From NCBI GenBank assembly GCA_028554795.2, contig CM068825.1, positions 89,524,951 through 89,588,950 on the forward strand: DNA of 64,000 nucleotides. Reading direction: 5' to 3'. The position numbers and the translations under genes were made by a program. How positions within the stretch are numbered: the stretch's first letter is position 1; each line of letters opens with the position of its first letter. This DNA comes from Sinohyriopsis cumingii. Lineage: Eukaryota > Mollusca > Bivalvia > Unionida > Unionidae. The notes below the pieces were generated by a model. It was not told the DNA's origin. It worked only from the letters and a program-made list of their open reading frames with translations, and ran no database searches. This document shows positions 13,701 to 25,520 of the stretch, in pieces.

Positions 13701-16700
13701 CACAAATAATTTCCAAAAAATGTACAGCAGGCAAAGAATAAAATCAATATTTTCTATTTAAAAGGTGCTTTTATCATTATCCCTTAAATGACTTCATTTC
13801 AAAAGCAGTTTTGTGGCAATATTTCTATGAAGAAATATGAAATCAGAGCTAATCAGTTCTTTGTTTAAATTAAAGCCCGTTTTGTGGTAATATTCCGCTG
13901 AAGAAATATGAAATCAGAGCTATATCAGCTCCTTGTTTATATTAAAGCTGTTTTGTGGCAATATTCCGCTGAAGAAATACAAAATCAAAGCTAATGAGTT
14001 CTGTACCTGTTATACAATGTTTCTGTGCCAGAACAAAATAATTAGTCCATTGATCCACACACTGCCTGAACCAAATTTCATATTTACCCTTTGGCTTTTG
14101 TATCTTAGATGATATAAATGTCTTTATTAATACTTTTACCATATTCATAACTCTAAAAAATGACATTTTGTTGAAAACTGCAAGAAAATTATTTTCACTT
14201 TACTAAAAACAAGCAAGTTACCTTTTCCAATTCACTGTTATCTTTGAGATAAGAAAGTAATGCATGAATTTAGTAGCTTGTGCTTTCTGTTTAATTTCAT
14301 CAAACCTTAATAAAGATCCTTGTGCATCATGCTGAGTTAAGAACAACACCATTTAATTTCCATCTTTTTATGTTATGAAATCATCTAAATTAATTCCAAA
14401 TTTCGTGGGACAAGCATCCATAAACAGCATGGTTTTCTTTTCATAGGTATAAAGCATAAATAAGATCATGCCAGAATGTTTTTAATGGAATTAAAATTCT
14501 CTTTCATTTTGTTTCCCCAAATTTAAATAACTTTGAACCTCTACATTTATCAAAATATTTGTTCAGAAACCAATTTTTGATATACCAAGCATAAAAGTCA
14601 ATCAAAAATCAAATTAAACACTGTGTATGTTAGTCATGGTATGAGTTATTGAACCTTAATGGGTACAAAAATAATAAAATGGGCAGATAAAAGAATTTTA
14701 TCATAAAAATGTCCTCCTTAACTGATTCAGCCCCAATCCCGTCTGTAGGCATGATAAGGCTGTACCCTATTTCCGAGCTCTGCACCAGCAGGGTCATTTA
14801 AGATACAAGAACATGGGTGGTATTACGAAAAAGCAGACATATACAGTGGAACCTGTCTTGAAAGACCACCCCTTCTGCCAAAACATAATGGTCTCTCATG
14901 ACAGGTGGTCTCTCATAACAGGTTATAACACTATAATCTCTAAATCTGTACATGGAGAACCTGGTCTCTCAAGACAGGCGGTCTCTCATAGCAGTGGTCT
15001 CTCAAGACAGGTTTTACTGTACCTCTAAAATGATACCAAATAATCTGGAAGTTCTAGTTGCACTACAAAATACTGAGAGAAAAACTTTATTTTTTGGACC
15101 CTGTTTTTTTTCACCCAAACTTCGCTCAGATCTAAAGGCAGACCTGCCTGAACTGCACAGAGACAGGTGATCCTTTGCAAAAACTAGGATAAGGTGGGCA
15201 TTTGGAGTAAAGAGTGGTCTCCATATGAGGTCCATTAAGCACCAAAAAAATCCAACTTTTACCTTTCTGCTCAGGCGCAAGCAAAATAACCAACAGAAAA
15301 TGATGTTTCTAATTCAACTAAGCATTAGTCTCATGGAAAATCTGTTGAAAGCCGATGTATTATGATGTATTCAGAAATAGCCCCCAAATGTCTTTCCTAC
15401 ACACATTTCAGGCGAAAACGACAAAAACCTCTGGGGCCAAATGAGTTAATGGGTACAAAAATAATACAATGGGCAGATAAAACAATTTTATCATAAAAAT
15501 GCTCTCCTAAATGGGTACAAAAATAATATAATGGGCAGATAACACAATTTTATCATAAAAATGCTCTCCTTAATGGGAACAAAAATAATATAATGGGCAG
15601 ATAAAACAATTTTATCCTAAAAATGCCCTCTTCAACCCACGATCCTTCAACACAGAAATAAAAACATAAGCATACAAACACAATCACATACTCTGAGGCC
15701 ATCTAGCTTTAAATATTTACATACAGATGCTGCTGAACATTAACAACATGCAATGGAAGCCACTGCAAATAATCCAACAACCCCCTCCACCACACGGGGC
15801 TGTGCAGATGATCTAGGTTTTGAAATTTGTATTGTTATCTAGTCATCCTCACAAAATATAATATTAAATATGATTAACCCTCACTAAATTTTGGTGGCCT
15901 GAGTTTAGGTTATAAGCGGGATTATTATCTAAAATAATAATAATAATAATAATCATAATCATCATCATCATCATCATCATCATCTCCACAGTAGTACAAT
16001 ATAAAAAGCTATGTGTGATGTTATCAATCAAGTTTCTAAGAATGATTTCAAAGCAGAAACAAATTCAGAGTTATAATCTGGGACCAGTTTCAAGCAGGAA
16101 CTGTTAAGTCTATATAAGCTAGGACTTCCAGTTTTTATCTTGTGCTGCCAGTCTGCACAATTTCGTCTGCAGGTTTTTAAAGTCCTAAAGAGAAAAAGCT
16201 CTGGTGGAAAAAAAATTCAAATGAATAAGCTGAATCCCTAACCAATACTTACATAATTCAAGCCATTCTTCTGATTTACCATTCCCAATACAGACATGAT
16301 GAAATGCTGTTACAAAGTTGCATTTATAAAAACTTTAAATAATATGTGACTTTTTACATGTTCACTCCTTGATCTTGCAGTTTTCTCTTTAACCCAAACA
16401 GGTGATAACACTCTTTTCTACCACATACCACAATGATCTATGTAGCCGTACATGCCCTTGTAAATGCACTTCACATCTTCTTATTCAAATAAAGCAGCAG
16501 AATTTTAATTCAAAGCATCTACTTCCCATTTTAAATACTAGCTGATCAGAAGTGAAGACATTTCTTTTTATTAATAATGTAAACTCTGGATAATTGGTGC
16601 ATACATAAAAATAATGTTTGGTTTTGTGGGGTTAAGCACCATTTTTCAGCACACAACAGGCAATACATGTAGGCTAGTATATTTGGTGGAGGAATAACCT

Positions 16701-19700
16701 GGGAAGAACCAATAACTGATTGGAAGCTATTAAGCTTTCTCATACACCCATCTTGGTCAAGCAGGGACTCAAACTCCTGCAGATGAGGTGAGATGTGATC
16801 TGCAAAAGCAACTGCTTCAATCACTCAACCAGTCCTAACTATATATTGTGTGTGTGTGATTTAGATTTTTAACGTAGCTTTAACAATCTTTCAGTCATAT
16901 CACTACGATGTCTGCAGTGTGACAGTTTATAGTGATGTCTAGCACTGGGGCATCATGCTGCAGACATGTAGCATGATGTCCCACCCAGTCACATTATCCT
17001 GACATCAGGCCGACCAGTCCTAACGCTAACCTCTTAATGCTGAACACCAAGCGAGGCAGCTGTTAGTACCATTTCTGTAAGTCTTTGGTATGACTCGGCC
17101 GGGGTTCGAACCTAAAGCATCCAAGGCAGACGCTCTAACCACAAAGCCACCAGAGCGGTCTAACTATATATTGAAAAAGTTGCCATAATATTTTATTTTA
17201 CTGCATATATATCAAAGGTCCTGTTTCCCACATTGTAACAGCATCACCCACTTAGTATGTTTTTGTTTCATCAAACATCATTCCAATGGCCTAAGAGTTT
17301 AGAGCATCAGCCTTGGATGAGGGATATTGCAGGCCTGAACCATGGCCACCTTATTTGAAAAACATAAAAATACTACTAGCAGCTGCGTCGCTGTCAGTCG
17401 TATTTCTATCTGAACTGACAAACTGGCATGAATCATGAAAATTACATACAGTAAGTGATGACCACAGCTTCAAGTTTCTGGTAATCTGATTCAGTCCTGT
17501 TGTAATTAGATCCACTTATGAAAACATGGTTTTCGTGTAATAATATAGTTATTCTCAATATGTTTAAGGCCACGCCTAATGTCCCATATATGGAGGTGTT
17601 TGCTTTTGCAGGTTTCTCTGACTGATCTCTTTGCTGCTTGTACCAATTCAAACTAGATGGTAAGTCATCCCTCAAGCTAAAGTATAACATTTGTGATTGC
17701 AGTCTTAAATCATTCATCAATAAAAAAGGAAAAGTGAGCATAAACACCTGTGACAGTACTTGTGCTCCCAATGACACAATCTGAACTAATAGCATCCATC
17801 TTGGCATTTAGCATTATAAATTAAAAATGGCATCAGTGTGATCATGTGTCAGATTAATGCTGACAATGTATACTGAATAAGTGCGTAACATGCTTTATAA
17901 TGATCTATTTCTCAAACTTCCAAGGTCCACCTTCATATGAATAAAAAAGAAGCCCTACTCTAAATTTGATACGGGCCTGGTAAAAAAATAATCACAGATA
18001 AGATACAACAAATATAGGTCATGGTAAAGATACCTCTTTTTTGGAGTAAAAAATAAAAGGCCATCAACAGATTTAAGTTTTATTTATATATCAGTATTGC
18101 CTATTTCCACTTGTATGAAAATGATGACAACAACAGAAACATGACAAATGTAAACTGATCTGAACCCAAGGAGAACTAGAATTGATTTCTTTTTTAAAGT
18201 AACATGCATCCTCAAGAATTCTGCAGAATGCTGTGACTCACCTACTCTGCTCATGTATAAGCCACACACCTTATACAGTCACTGGAACAAGAAAAATAGG
18301 TCACTGTGCCCTATTTCTCATGTATTATTTTTATGTTTTTGCTGGTTTTAATGGTACTCATAACACAATGTTGGCTATATCATGCTAAGGAAATGGGAGC
18401 TAAGTTCCTTTCTAAAGGATTCACAGAGGAAACCAACCGAAACTGTCCTGGGTGGGTATCAAACCCATGGATTATGAATCTCTACCAAGTGAGGTACTGG
18501 AGCTCTCTGCAATGGATGTGAATGTAAGTCCTACCAATGATTTCACTTTTAGATAACTGTATAAACAATAGTGTCAGAAATGCATCAGTTGCAAAGTACT
18601 TGCCTAGATAAATGCCTTCATCACTTGTAAGGACAACACATACCACAATTTTTTAAAAATTCTAAAATTATCAATACCAGTATCATTTTCAAAATATAAA
18701 AAAAGACTTATTGCAACAACAGCCACCCCATAATCATTATTAGAAAAGCAATACTTAGTACACCTCTCCCTCGATAACTCACAAACAACGGGGTCCACAT
18801 AGACCGTACTATAAGCGAGGCGCAAGTTAATGAAGGACCTCAAAAAATTGGAGAAAGTAAATTGCTTTGACATTGAGAAAACCTGGGGGCATTAGGGAAC
18901 TGGGCTCTTTATTGACTGAATCAATGATAATTTTTAATAACACACTTTTTCTAATGAAGTTGTTCGTTATTCTGTTTAAATAACATTTTTTTCAAAATGT
19001 CCAACATATGAAAGATCGTTCCAACTGGTTTCAACAACCATCACGTGTACGCGAAAAAATCTATATTATGTCACTGCTTTTTGTTTTCTTGATGAGTCTG
19101 GTAATTATAGTGGTTAATAATTTTATCCTGCCAAATCGTAAGTCCACAGATTAGGGAAATAGACTAAATGTTGATACACCACCAAACAAGATTCCCTTTT
19201 TCAAAAACATGCGGGAGCCCTGAGTGGCCGAGTCGTCTAAAGCGCTCTCCATTACGGATCACTGCCATCTCATCTATGTCTGTGTGGGTTCGAGTCTAGG
19301 ATTCGGCCAATGTGGGCATGTGAGAGAGCTTGCCAGTAGCTTCTTGGGGTCAGTGGTTCTTCCCGGGTTCTTCCTCCACCATTAATACTGGCTGCCATGC
19401 ATAGCCTATCATGTGCTGAAAAATGGCGTTAAACCCAACAACAACTAAAAAACATGCAAATTTATTTTGTGAGACAATCGTCTATGTCGAAGCTCAATTT
19501 TTGTATTGTTCAATTAGTACAATATTGATGTCATGATTCAATTGGAAGTAATAATGAAACTTCTTATCACCCTTGAGGATCTCTCTAAGTACCAGTTAAA
19601 GAATTCTCTGAAACTCACTTGCCCACAATGGTCCATATCTGTGAAATCAAGCTCTTTATTTTACTAAGTATTCATTTTGCTTGGCTGCCTTGTTATCTTT

Positions 19701-22685
19701 GATCACAGTTAAGAAAGAGTCTGTTAATTTATGGTAGTTTAAGTTACATACACAATAACATTTATAAGTGTTCGATTGATCAAATGAAGTGAGTTCGCCT
19801 GACATACGACCGGGGCAGCTAGATTTTAAGTTTGTAGGATTTTTGTGCCTAACTTTTCTTTTATTCCACCTCCTTTATTTGATTCAAAAGACAAAATTAA
19901 CTTGATAATACAAAATAGGCCAGCTTTTAATTCAGTGCAACAATACAACAAATACTTCCGGAGGTCAATTATCAAAAAACAGTCGGCTCTTAATTAGGTT
20001 CCCCGAGAAACACTCATGGACATAGCTGTTACAGTAGATTGAAGCATTTTATGTTTAATTACAAGAGGACACAGCATTTATGACAATTACACTTAAAAGG
20101 AACTAAAAGATAAAACTAGAACACAAATTTCAATTGACAAAAAATTATTAAATTTATATTTTCATTGATCAAAATTTCCTTAAATATCATTAAATGTGAT
20201 GTACTAGGAATGTCGTTTGGAAAGAAAACGTAAAAAATTGTATGACCTATTTTCAAATTTCATATTTCATAGTGTTGATTAAAATTTCCAGGTCCTATCT
20301 TCCATTTTTGACGATAAAACGAGCGATGCATCAAAGTTTCGTTTACAAATTTTGATCGCGGTTTTCTTCAAGTTCAACAAAAAGTGATCAATTCTAAGGG
20401 TATTTTCTGGTTTAAAAAATGGGATCCATGCCTGACCCCGCGTTATAAGCGGTTTTGCGAGTTATCAAGGCAAGAGTTATTGAGGGAGTGGTGTATGTCT
20501 AAATCTTCCCTATGTTTCATTGGAGGAAACATACTGCTGTGGATCCAAGAAAGCATGCAAGTCATGACTATCACTAAACTCAGTCTTCCCAATCAATCAA
20601 ATTTTTTAAGCCCTTGATTTAAGTGATTATCGGTGTCTCTTTACAGGTTTAATTACACAAAATTCTTCAATGAACAATCAAATTTTTTAAAATGCTGGAC
20701 ACTGACAAAATCAACAGTGATGAAAAAAAATAGCCTGCTTGATGGAAAAGAGAGAAACATAAGGTACATACCCATTACACAAGTATGGATAGTAGGCAGT
20801 ATAACATTTTGAGACAATCACAGACAAAGACAGAAGAAAGATGATCAAAAGAATTAAAAAAATGCAATCCCTGTAATTCCATAGTGAACACAGCACAATG
20901 GCAAAAGGAAACATTCATTATTTCGCATTAAACTTAACATAATAATGGCAGCTGTTCCTAACTAAATGGAATTCAGTGATAAATGGTTTGGACTATGATA
21001 CAAAGAAATCAATCATTGAAACCTAAACCTAAAAGTCAGATTATAATTGATACATCTAAAATTAAACAATCAAGACAGGTATGGACAGAAGGTTGGTTGG
21101 CTGGTTGAATTTTAATGGCAATTTAACATTACAGTAAAACCTGTCGTGAGAGACCACTGCTATGAGAGACTGCCTGTCTTGAGAGACCAGGTTCTCCATG
21201 TACAGATTTAGAGATTATATAGTGTTATAACCTGTTATGAGAGACCACCTGTCATGAGAGACCATTATGTTTTGGCAGAAGGGGTGGTCTTTCAAGACAG
21301 GTTCCACTGTATTAGCTATTATGCAGATGAAACTGGATTTAAGTGCCTTTCCTAATGCTAGAATGAGGCTGCTTACCCATGCTGACCTGGACTGGTATCA
21401 AATCCATGGCTCTTTAATTATGAGTGTGATAATTCATCAAACTAAAGTATAAATAATATAAAACCAATTTTCAGTATGTTTTTACACAAGATTTAATTAC
21501 CTCTGTGGAATTCAACATGTTTATAAAATTTTCTAACCAGCTAAAAACCCACTGGGGCACAAGCAGCTAGACACACAGGTTGGTGATGCTGGGATATACA
21601 TATGGCAGCAGCAATACCAATAATAGTGCTGGGGCAATCTTGAAAGTAAACTACAATCAGTTTAATTCAGCACGTACATGGGCATAAAAAATCATGTATG
21701 GACATGCACACAGACACCAAAATGGCAATTATGTTTAGCTTTTGCCAAAGTGGGCTCAAAAACCCATTCCTTGGACCTCCATCCCAACTAGTATTTTCTG
21801 TCAGCCATGTTAGGACTGAAAAACCAGGAAACCTCATGGTACATGGTACATCATACCAAAAGCACACATACAGGAACAGATATTGGTCATGCGAAATTGA
21901 CAAAATTTTGCATTGGTGAGGTAATCCAATGCATGCACTAATATTCCATGATAAACGGTCTTCTGGCAGCCTTGGAAATCAATTACATTTAACAATGACA
22001 AAAAGATGACAAAATTAACAAGACATCCACCTTCCCAAATACCATATAAGATCATCGCTATGGTCAAGTCAAGCTATAAACAACACAGACCCTAAAATGC
22101 TATTGCATCACACACCAGCAGATCAAGGTGCATGTTTGTTCTGCTCATATCTCATAACAAACTGCAGAGACCCAGATCTTCCAGAATATTATGTGATGCC
22201 AGATCTGGGTTTATACAGTTTGCATTTGGGTGACTTGTACATGGGTATATTTGGTAGGTACCATAAATAAGCGAATATAACTCATGTCCATGTATAACAT
22301 GCATTCATGTTATTATGCACAGTTTTTCCACTGTGTGTAAAAGAATATATTAGAATACCTAAAGATACATAAAACCCACTGGTTTTTGTAAAGAATAATG
22401 AACAACAAAAATCTGTGTTGACTTCTCTTCTTTATAAACATAGTATAAAAAACTAGGGTATGGGGGACCATCCTTTCAGTTTACCACTGAACCACAGCAG
22501 CGCAGTTTCAATCAAACGGGGTCAATTTTCACGCCCTGAGACATCTCAAGCAGCCCATGATGATGTCACATGCTCTTTTCTAAATGCAGGATCAAAGATA
22601 CACATATCTGTTACATGTAATTGAAGATCAATAAATAGTCACCTACCTGTAAATGATTGCCAGAAAGCATGAAATACACAGGTTC
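10727..22685 (-). CDS. intron-rich host gene, nine-exon chain (5' end not found)
   Basis: Nine short minus-strand exons join in one frame. In order of transcription they are 22,685-22,647; 20,870-20,772; 19,638-19,619; 17,496-17,450; 16,306-16,253; 14,331-14,222; 12,084-11,989; 11,019-10,874; 10,761-10,727. All have GT/AG borders, and the phases left by each exon (2,2,1,0,0,2,2,1) match the next exon's start at all eight junctions, ending in a TAG stop. The deduced product is about 210 residues. It starts with roughly 40 hydrophobic residues (one or two membrane helices) and continues with a soluble, cysteine-containing part. The product family is not recognised. Introns hold the SINEs and MITEs listed here. 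Splicing is inferred, not shown. Confidence 0.65.
10874..11019 (-). CDS. host gene exon 8
   Basis: 146 nt between acceptor gcatattgtatag and donor GTAAGACA, the longest exon of the chain. Reads ENPRTTVDKYLDKNSEINHP, then KMAYVALHCEFKNFGCEAV and QMIQYNESI. Only this frame is open. Phase 1 in, 1 out. Confidence 0.65.
11468..11717 (-). mobile_element. SINE-A copy 2, minus strand, perfect 13-bp TSD
   Basis: Same head, body and (AAC)n tail as copy 1. The word ctgcatcatccag flanks it exactly (11,455-11,467 and 11,718-11,730), showing retroposition. It sits in intron 7 of the host gene. Confidence 0.92.
11989..12084 (-). CDS. host gene exon 7
   Basis: 96 nt after acceptor tatattatacag with donor GTGAGAAG. 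Reads EIHMCSQPRLEDDILIL and PNTTFYKRVSFTVS, with one N-glycosylation-type NTT. Phase 1 in, 2 out. An alternative donor GTGAGC lies a few bases upstream. Confidence 0.6.
12355..12535. repeat. minisatellite, about 23-bp unit, eight imperfect copies
   Basis: The word aacactacacaagcttaa recurs with insertions and deletions across an intron. No coding content. Confidence 0.85.
12880..13050. mobile_element. palindromic MITE family, copy 1
   Basis: It shares cagcagatctgggtctgtgc, aataaacaatacagac and a terminal tttgaagtttgac with the elements at 22.1, 23.8 and 28.5 kb. The two halves are imperfect inverted copies of each other. Confidence 0.6.
13800..14010. repeat. three tandem copies of a 70-bp unit
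   Basis: The unit begins ttttgtggcaatatt and runs through gaagaaatatgaaatcag to ttaaagc. Three copies with few changes; the third is truncated. Confidence 0.85.
14222..14331 (-). CDS. host gene exon 6
   Basis: 110 nt with the excellent acceptor tgttgttcttaactcag and donor GTAACTTG. Reads HDAQGSLLRFDEIKQKAQ and then ATKFMHYFLISKITVNWK, clearly protein-like. Phase 0 in, 2 out. Confidence 0.65.
14657..14716. repeat. single copy of the 62-bp repeat found at 15.45 kb
   Basis: Contains aatgggtacaaaaataata and atgggcagataaaa, the same unit as the array 730 bp downstream. Confidence 0.7.
14844..15019 (+). mobile_element. pogo/Tigger-like MITE, copy 1
   Basis: 176 bp with terminal inverted repeats starting CAGTGGAACCTGTCTTGA and ending GACAGGTTTTACTG, flanked by TA on both sides. 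The interior repeats ggtctctcatgacagg-type words. No transposase. A near-identical copy in opposite orientation lies at 21,132-21,309. CAGT ends plus a TA duplication fit the Tc1-mariner/pogo superfamily. Confidence 0.85.
15446..15635. repeat. three tandem copies of a 62-bp unit
   Basis: The unit has aatgggtacaaaaataat, atgggcagataaaaca and ttatcataaaaatgctctcc. Related single copy at 14,657. Confidence 0.85.
15936..15983. repeat. (AAT)n/(ATC)n microsatellite
   Basis: Adjacent aat and atc trinucleotide runs. Confidence 0.95.
16253..16306 (-). CDS. host gene exon 5
   Basis: 54 nt between acceptor actttgtaacag and a consensus donor GTAAGTAT. Phase 0 in and out. Reads HFIMSVLGMVNQKNGLNY, amphipathic. 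Confidence 0.6.
16618..16838 (-). mobile_element. SINE-A, old diverged copy
   Basis: It keeps the order of SINE-A landmarks (caccatttttcagcacac, atacatgtaggctagtat, aagctttctcataca, gagatgtgatctgcaaaa) but with many substitutions. Directly abuts the SINE-B copy. Confidence 0.6.
16850..17159 (-). mobile_element. SINE-B copy 1 with 14-bp TSD
   Basis: On the minus strand a tRNA-like head has an A-box-like tggctttgtggttagagcg and a B-box-like ggttcgaacc. The body includes aggcagctg-type words and tagcactggggcatcatg, and a (CA)n-like tail follows. The word ctaactatatattg flanks it (16,836-16,849 and 17,160-17,173). Confidence 0.88.
17450..17496 (-). CDS. host gene exon 4
   Basis: 47 nt between acceptor aattacaacag and donor GTATGTAATT. 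The chained frame reads LNQITRNLKLWSSLT and ends on a codon boundary. A second open frame exists but does not fit the neighbours. Confidence 0.55.
18310..18510 (-). mobile_element. tRNA-like SINE head, old
   Basis: The minus strand near 18,500-18,440 reads cctcacttggtagagattc and gggtttgatacc, A- and B-box-like words at tRNA spacing. Body degenerate. Tentative. Confidence 0.35.
19213..19447 (+). mobile_element. SINE-A copy 3, plus strand, TSD aaaaacatgc
   Basis: Complete head-body-tail unit. The 10-bp word aaaaacatgc lies immediately before and after (19,203-19,212; 19,448-19,457). Intron 3 of the host gene. Confidence 0.9.
19619..19638 (-). CDS. host gene exon 3, 20-nt microexon
   Basis: ATATGGACCATTGTGGGCAA lies between acceptor gatttcacag and donor GTGAGTTT. 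It reads YGPLWA and restores the frame between exons 2 and 4. Tiny, so it rests on the strong splice sites and the phase match. Confidence 0.45.
19639..20771. other. intron 2 of the host gene
   Basis: AT-rich, no gene or recognised repeat beyond simple low-complexity tracts. Confidence 0.4.
20772..20870 (-). CDS. host gene exon 2, membrane-spanning segment
   Basis: 99 nt with a long pyrimidine-rich acceptor ending ggaattacag and a donor GTATGTAC. It encodes DCIFLILLIIFLLSLSVIVS, a textbook hydrophobic helix, followed by KCYTAYYPYLCNG. Phase in 1, out 2. Confidence 0.6.
21132..21309 (-). mobile_element. pogo/Tigger-like MITE, copy 2 (inverted)
   Basis: 178 bp, reverse-complement counterpart of the copy at 14,844, again bounded by TA and ending CAGTAAAACCTGTC / GACAGGTTCCACTG. 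Confidence 0.85.
22085..22245. mobile_element. palindromic MITE family, copy 2
   Basis: Words accagcagatcaagg, actgcagagacccagatctt and gccagatctgggttta match the family at 12.9, 23.8 and 28.5 kb. Ends diverged. Confidence 0.55.
22647..22685 (-). CDS. host gene exon 1 of the visible chain
   Basis: 39 nt between an acceptor (attgtaaaatag) and donor CAG|GTAGGTGA. In the chained frame it reads NLCISCFLAIIY, hydrophobic, and runs into the membrane segment of the next exon. It enters with one nucleotide and leaves two. The acceptor is weak and all three frames are open, so the evidence is mainly phase and hydrophobicity. Confidence 0.45.
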
Positions 22686-22689
22686 CTAT

Positions 22690-23847
22690 TTTACAATAAA
22701 CATTAATAACACTGGCTACTACTATAACGAATGTATTCCAGAAATGTGAAATTATTCCTAAGTCGATTTGTGACAGTAGCTCTGAATTTGGCTAAAACAG
22801 CGAAACAGACCCATCTGTGGCAATTTGATATTTGAGCAAAAACAAAATTGCCACTATTCATGAATTAATAAGTTCTTAAAGAGCATTGCTGTCTTCTTGT
22901 TATAATATCATCTTTAAACTTGGATTTTTTTTTAGCTGAAATGTAAAACATAACTATATAATCAACATTAGAACCATTTACTAATTTGAACTTGGCGCAT
23001 TGTTTGAAATAGGAAAGGAGTCTTTTACAATATTACTGTACAACAATGTGGTAATACATTTAAAAATCAAATTTTATAACATACAGACATATATACAATG
23101 CAGGGGACTTGCATGGTAGGGAAAAACTTGGATAACCCAAGTGTTATATTCGCAAATTTACAGTAACTGGTCAGATCATACTCCTCCATGAATTTTTTAA
23201 AAAACTTTTCTTTCAAAACTAAATAATGAACTGAATAAAATGGAAACATAAGCATTTTTGGGATTGTATACTCCTAAACAACTATCTGCCCTTGCATTCA
23301 CTGCATAACATGGTCACATGGATCTGACCCTTGGTGGTTGGATTATGTACTCAATGTGAGAAAGAGCTATTTTTGTGAAATTTATCAAAACCATTGTCAT
23401 TTTTTATTCTCTAAAGTGTTGAAATAATGGAGAAAAACATTATTATCTAAATAGGATAAAGATACATCAAAAATGGCTCTCCTATGAATTACTGAGCTCA
23501 ATTCATCAATTGCCTTTCACAGCACACCTATAATTTAGTCATCTACTGTGGTAAAGCTGTGATGTAATTTAGGTCAACCATGAAAGCCCTAACAATGATC
23601 ACAACTGTCCTTTGAACAAATCAAAAGCAATCACTTTATACAATGGAAACAAAGTCTATCCAAAAAACAGGTAAAATGCAAATTTTTTCCCCAACTTTTC
23701 AAAGCCACTCTTCAACAACTAATATGCAAAGTCATAAGAAAACTGACATTATAGATCAGAACTTTCCATGATATGATCTTAAAACTCCATCTGCCACATG
23801 CATCTCTATCAGGCAAATACACACAGTATATACTCCCTTATAAGAAG
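22690..23847. other. non-coding, no feature seen
   Basis: AT-rich sequence upstream of the visible exon chain. Missing 5' exons may lie here but none could be supported. Confidence 0.4.
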
Positions 23848-23999
23848 AGTCCAACTGCAAACTGCACAGACCCTGATGTGCTGTTGTATAATGGGTCTGT
23901 GTAATTTGTTTTGGAGTAATTAGTATAATAAACAAATGGACCCTGATCTGCTGGCATATTATGATATAGCAGATCAGGATATCTGTTTGCAGTTTGACT
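23848..23999. mobile_element. palindromic MITE family, best-preserved copy
   Basis: 152 bp beginning AGTCCAACTGCAAACTGCAC and ending TTTGCAGTTTGACT, so the ends are inverted repeats. Internally ccctgatgtgctg and cagatcaggat mirror each other. Whole element can fold back on itself. Confidence 0.75.
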
Positions 24000-24045
24000 A
24001 AACGTATAAGTGTTTATATACAGTAATGCAAACACTATTATTGAT

Positions 24046-24109
24046 GGTAGGTGTAAGAAGCACCTTTATGATAGGGTTGGTAGGTGTAAGAAGCACCTTT
24101 ATGATAGGG
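24046..24109. repeat. 33-bp unit duplicated in tandem
   Basis: gtaggtgtaagaagcacc followed by tttatgataggg occurs twice in a row without change. Confidence 0.9.
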
Positions 24110-24699
24110 ACACCTTTTGTCAACTATTAGACATGAAAAATAATGTATTTTATAACCAAAGGGCTAGCTGTCAATGACAAAACTGAGAAAGGCATTATTT
24201 TGCAGTCAAAATTTCAATCACATTCATATATATATCTTAAATAAATATATAAATATCCATCAGAAAATGGCTGCTCTACCCCACCAATTGTAGCTATTAT
24301 AATTAACATCAATAATAGTACATGTAACACAAGTGACAAAACATGTATATGAATAATGATTGTTTCAGGCACTTGAGCATGGCAATACAACACTAGCAAC
24401 TGTCAAATTCTAAACAAACATATCAAACTTCCTTCAAATTATTTAAAAGTTTCAAATGTGTCAATGTTTCTAAACATGTGTTCTTACTTAACCAAAATCA
24501 ATAGCAATTAAATAAACAATTATTGGCAAGCTAGTATGAGTAAATAAATAGAAAGAAATTCTAATCTTTAAATTCAACACTGTACAGTTTATGCTGGCCT
24601 GGATGTACCCCACCCCACCCACCCATGTTTATATAGCCCTCAGTTTGGGATGAGTGGATGTAACAATATTTTCAAGATAGCCAACACGGTGGCCATATT

Positions 24700-25520
24700 G
24701 AGGGTTAGTATTTTTTATTAAGGACCAACTAAAAACTGTTCTGCATGTCACAATAACTTTCCATTTCAATTTATTCAAGATGGTCACATAATGGATTTCA
24801 GCTCAATACTATCTTAATTCAGATCAACAAAACAGTATAAGAAACCTTTAAGTGAAAACCCCATGCTGATATGAACATTCATTCAGGGGAAGTTGTGATG
24901 ATGTAATTTTACAGATGGCAAATGTGACAGCCATGTTAGAATCAGTTAGAGACCACATTTATTCAGGACTAACTAGACATTATAAGAAGTCTTTTGGTGA
25001 AAACACCGCATCAATACGATTTCCATTCTGAAGAAGTAGTGGTAAAAGTTTCTCAAGCTGTGTTAGATTGGACCGATTTTTATTTGGGACCAGCTAGACA
25101 TCATAAGAAGTCTGTCAGTGATAACACCATATTGATATGACCATTTTTGTTGGAGAAGTAGCAATAACAAATTACACTGTAATGGCCATATTGGAGTAAG
25201 GTTGGCATGATTTTCATTCAGGACCAACAAGACATATTATATGAAGTCATTTAGTGAAAATCACGTTGGTATGACCATCGCATTCAGGAGGAGTAACAAT
25301 AACGAGATGGCTACTATAATGGGCATATTGGACAATGGATCAGCACTACTTTCAATTAGAATCAACCTGACACTCAAAAGAAATCATTTACCAAAAACCC
25401 TGTGTTGATATGACCAGCCATTCAAGAGAAGTACCCATAACAAGACAATCAAGATGGTCGCAGTGGCAGCCATAATGGATGTCGAACAGCATAATTTTCA
25501 TTTACAATAAATGGATGGAT
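24700..25520. repeat. degenerate repeat, about 130-bp unit, six copies
   Basis: Each unit has a form of ttcaggaccaactagacat, aagaagtctttt, gatatgaccatt, agaagtag and a ggccatattgga-like word. Divergence is high, so the array is old. Confidence 0.7.

Noticed and set aside
17442-17807. 121-codon minus-strand ORF
   Set aside because: Only its last 47 nt have splice sites, and the phase-consistent exon uses a different frame.
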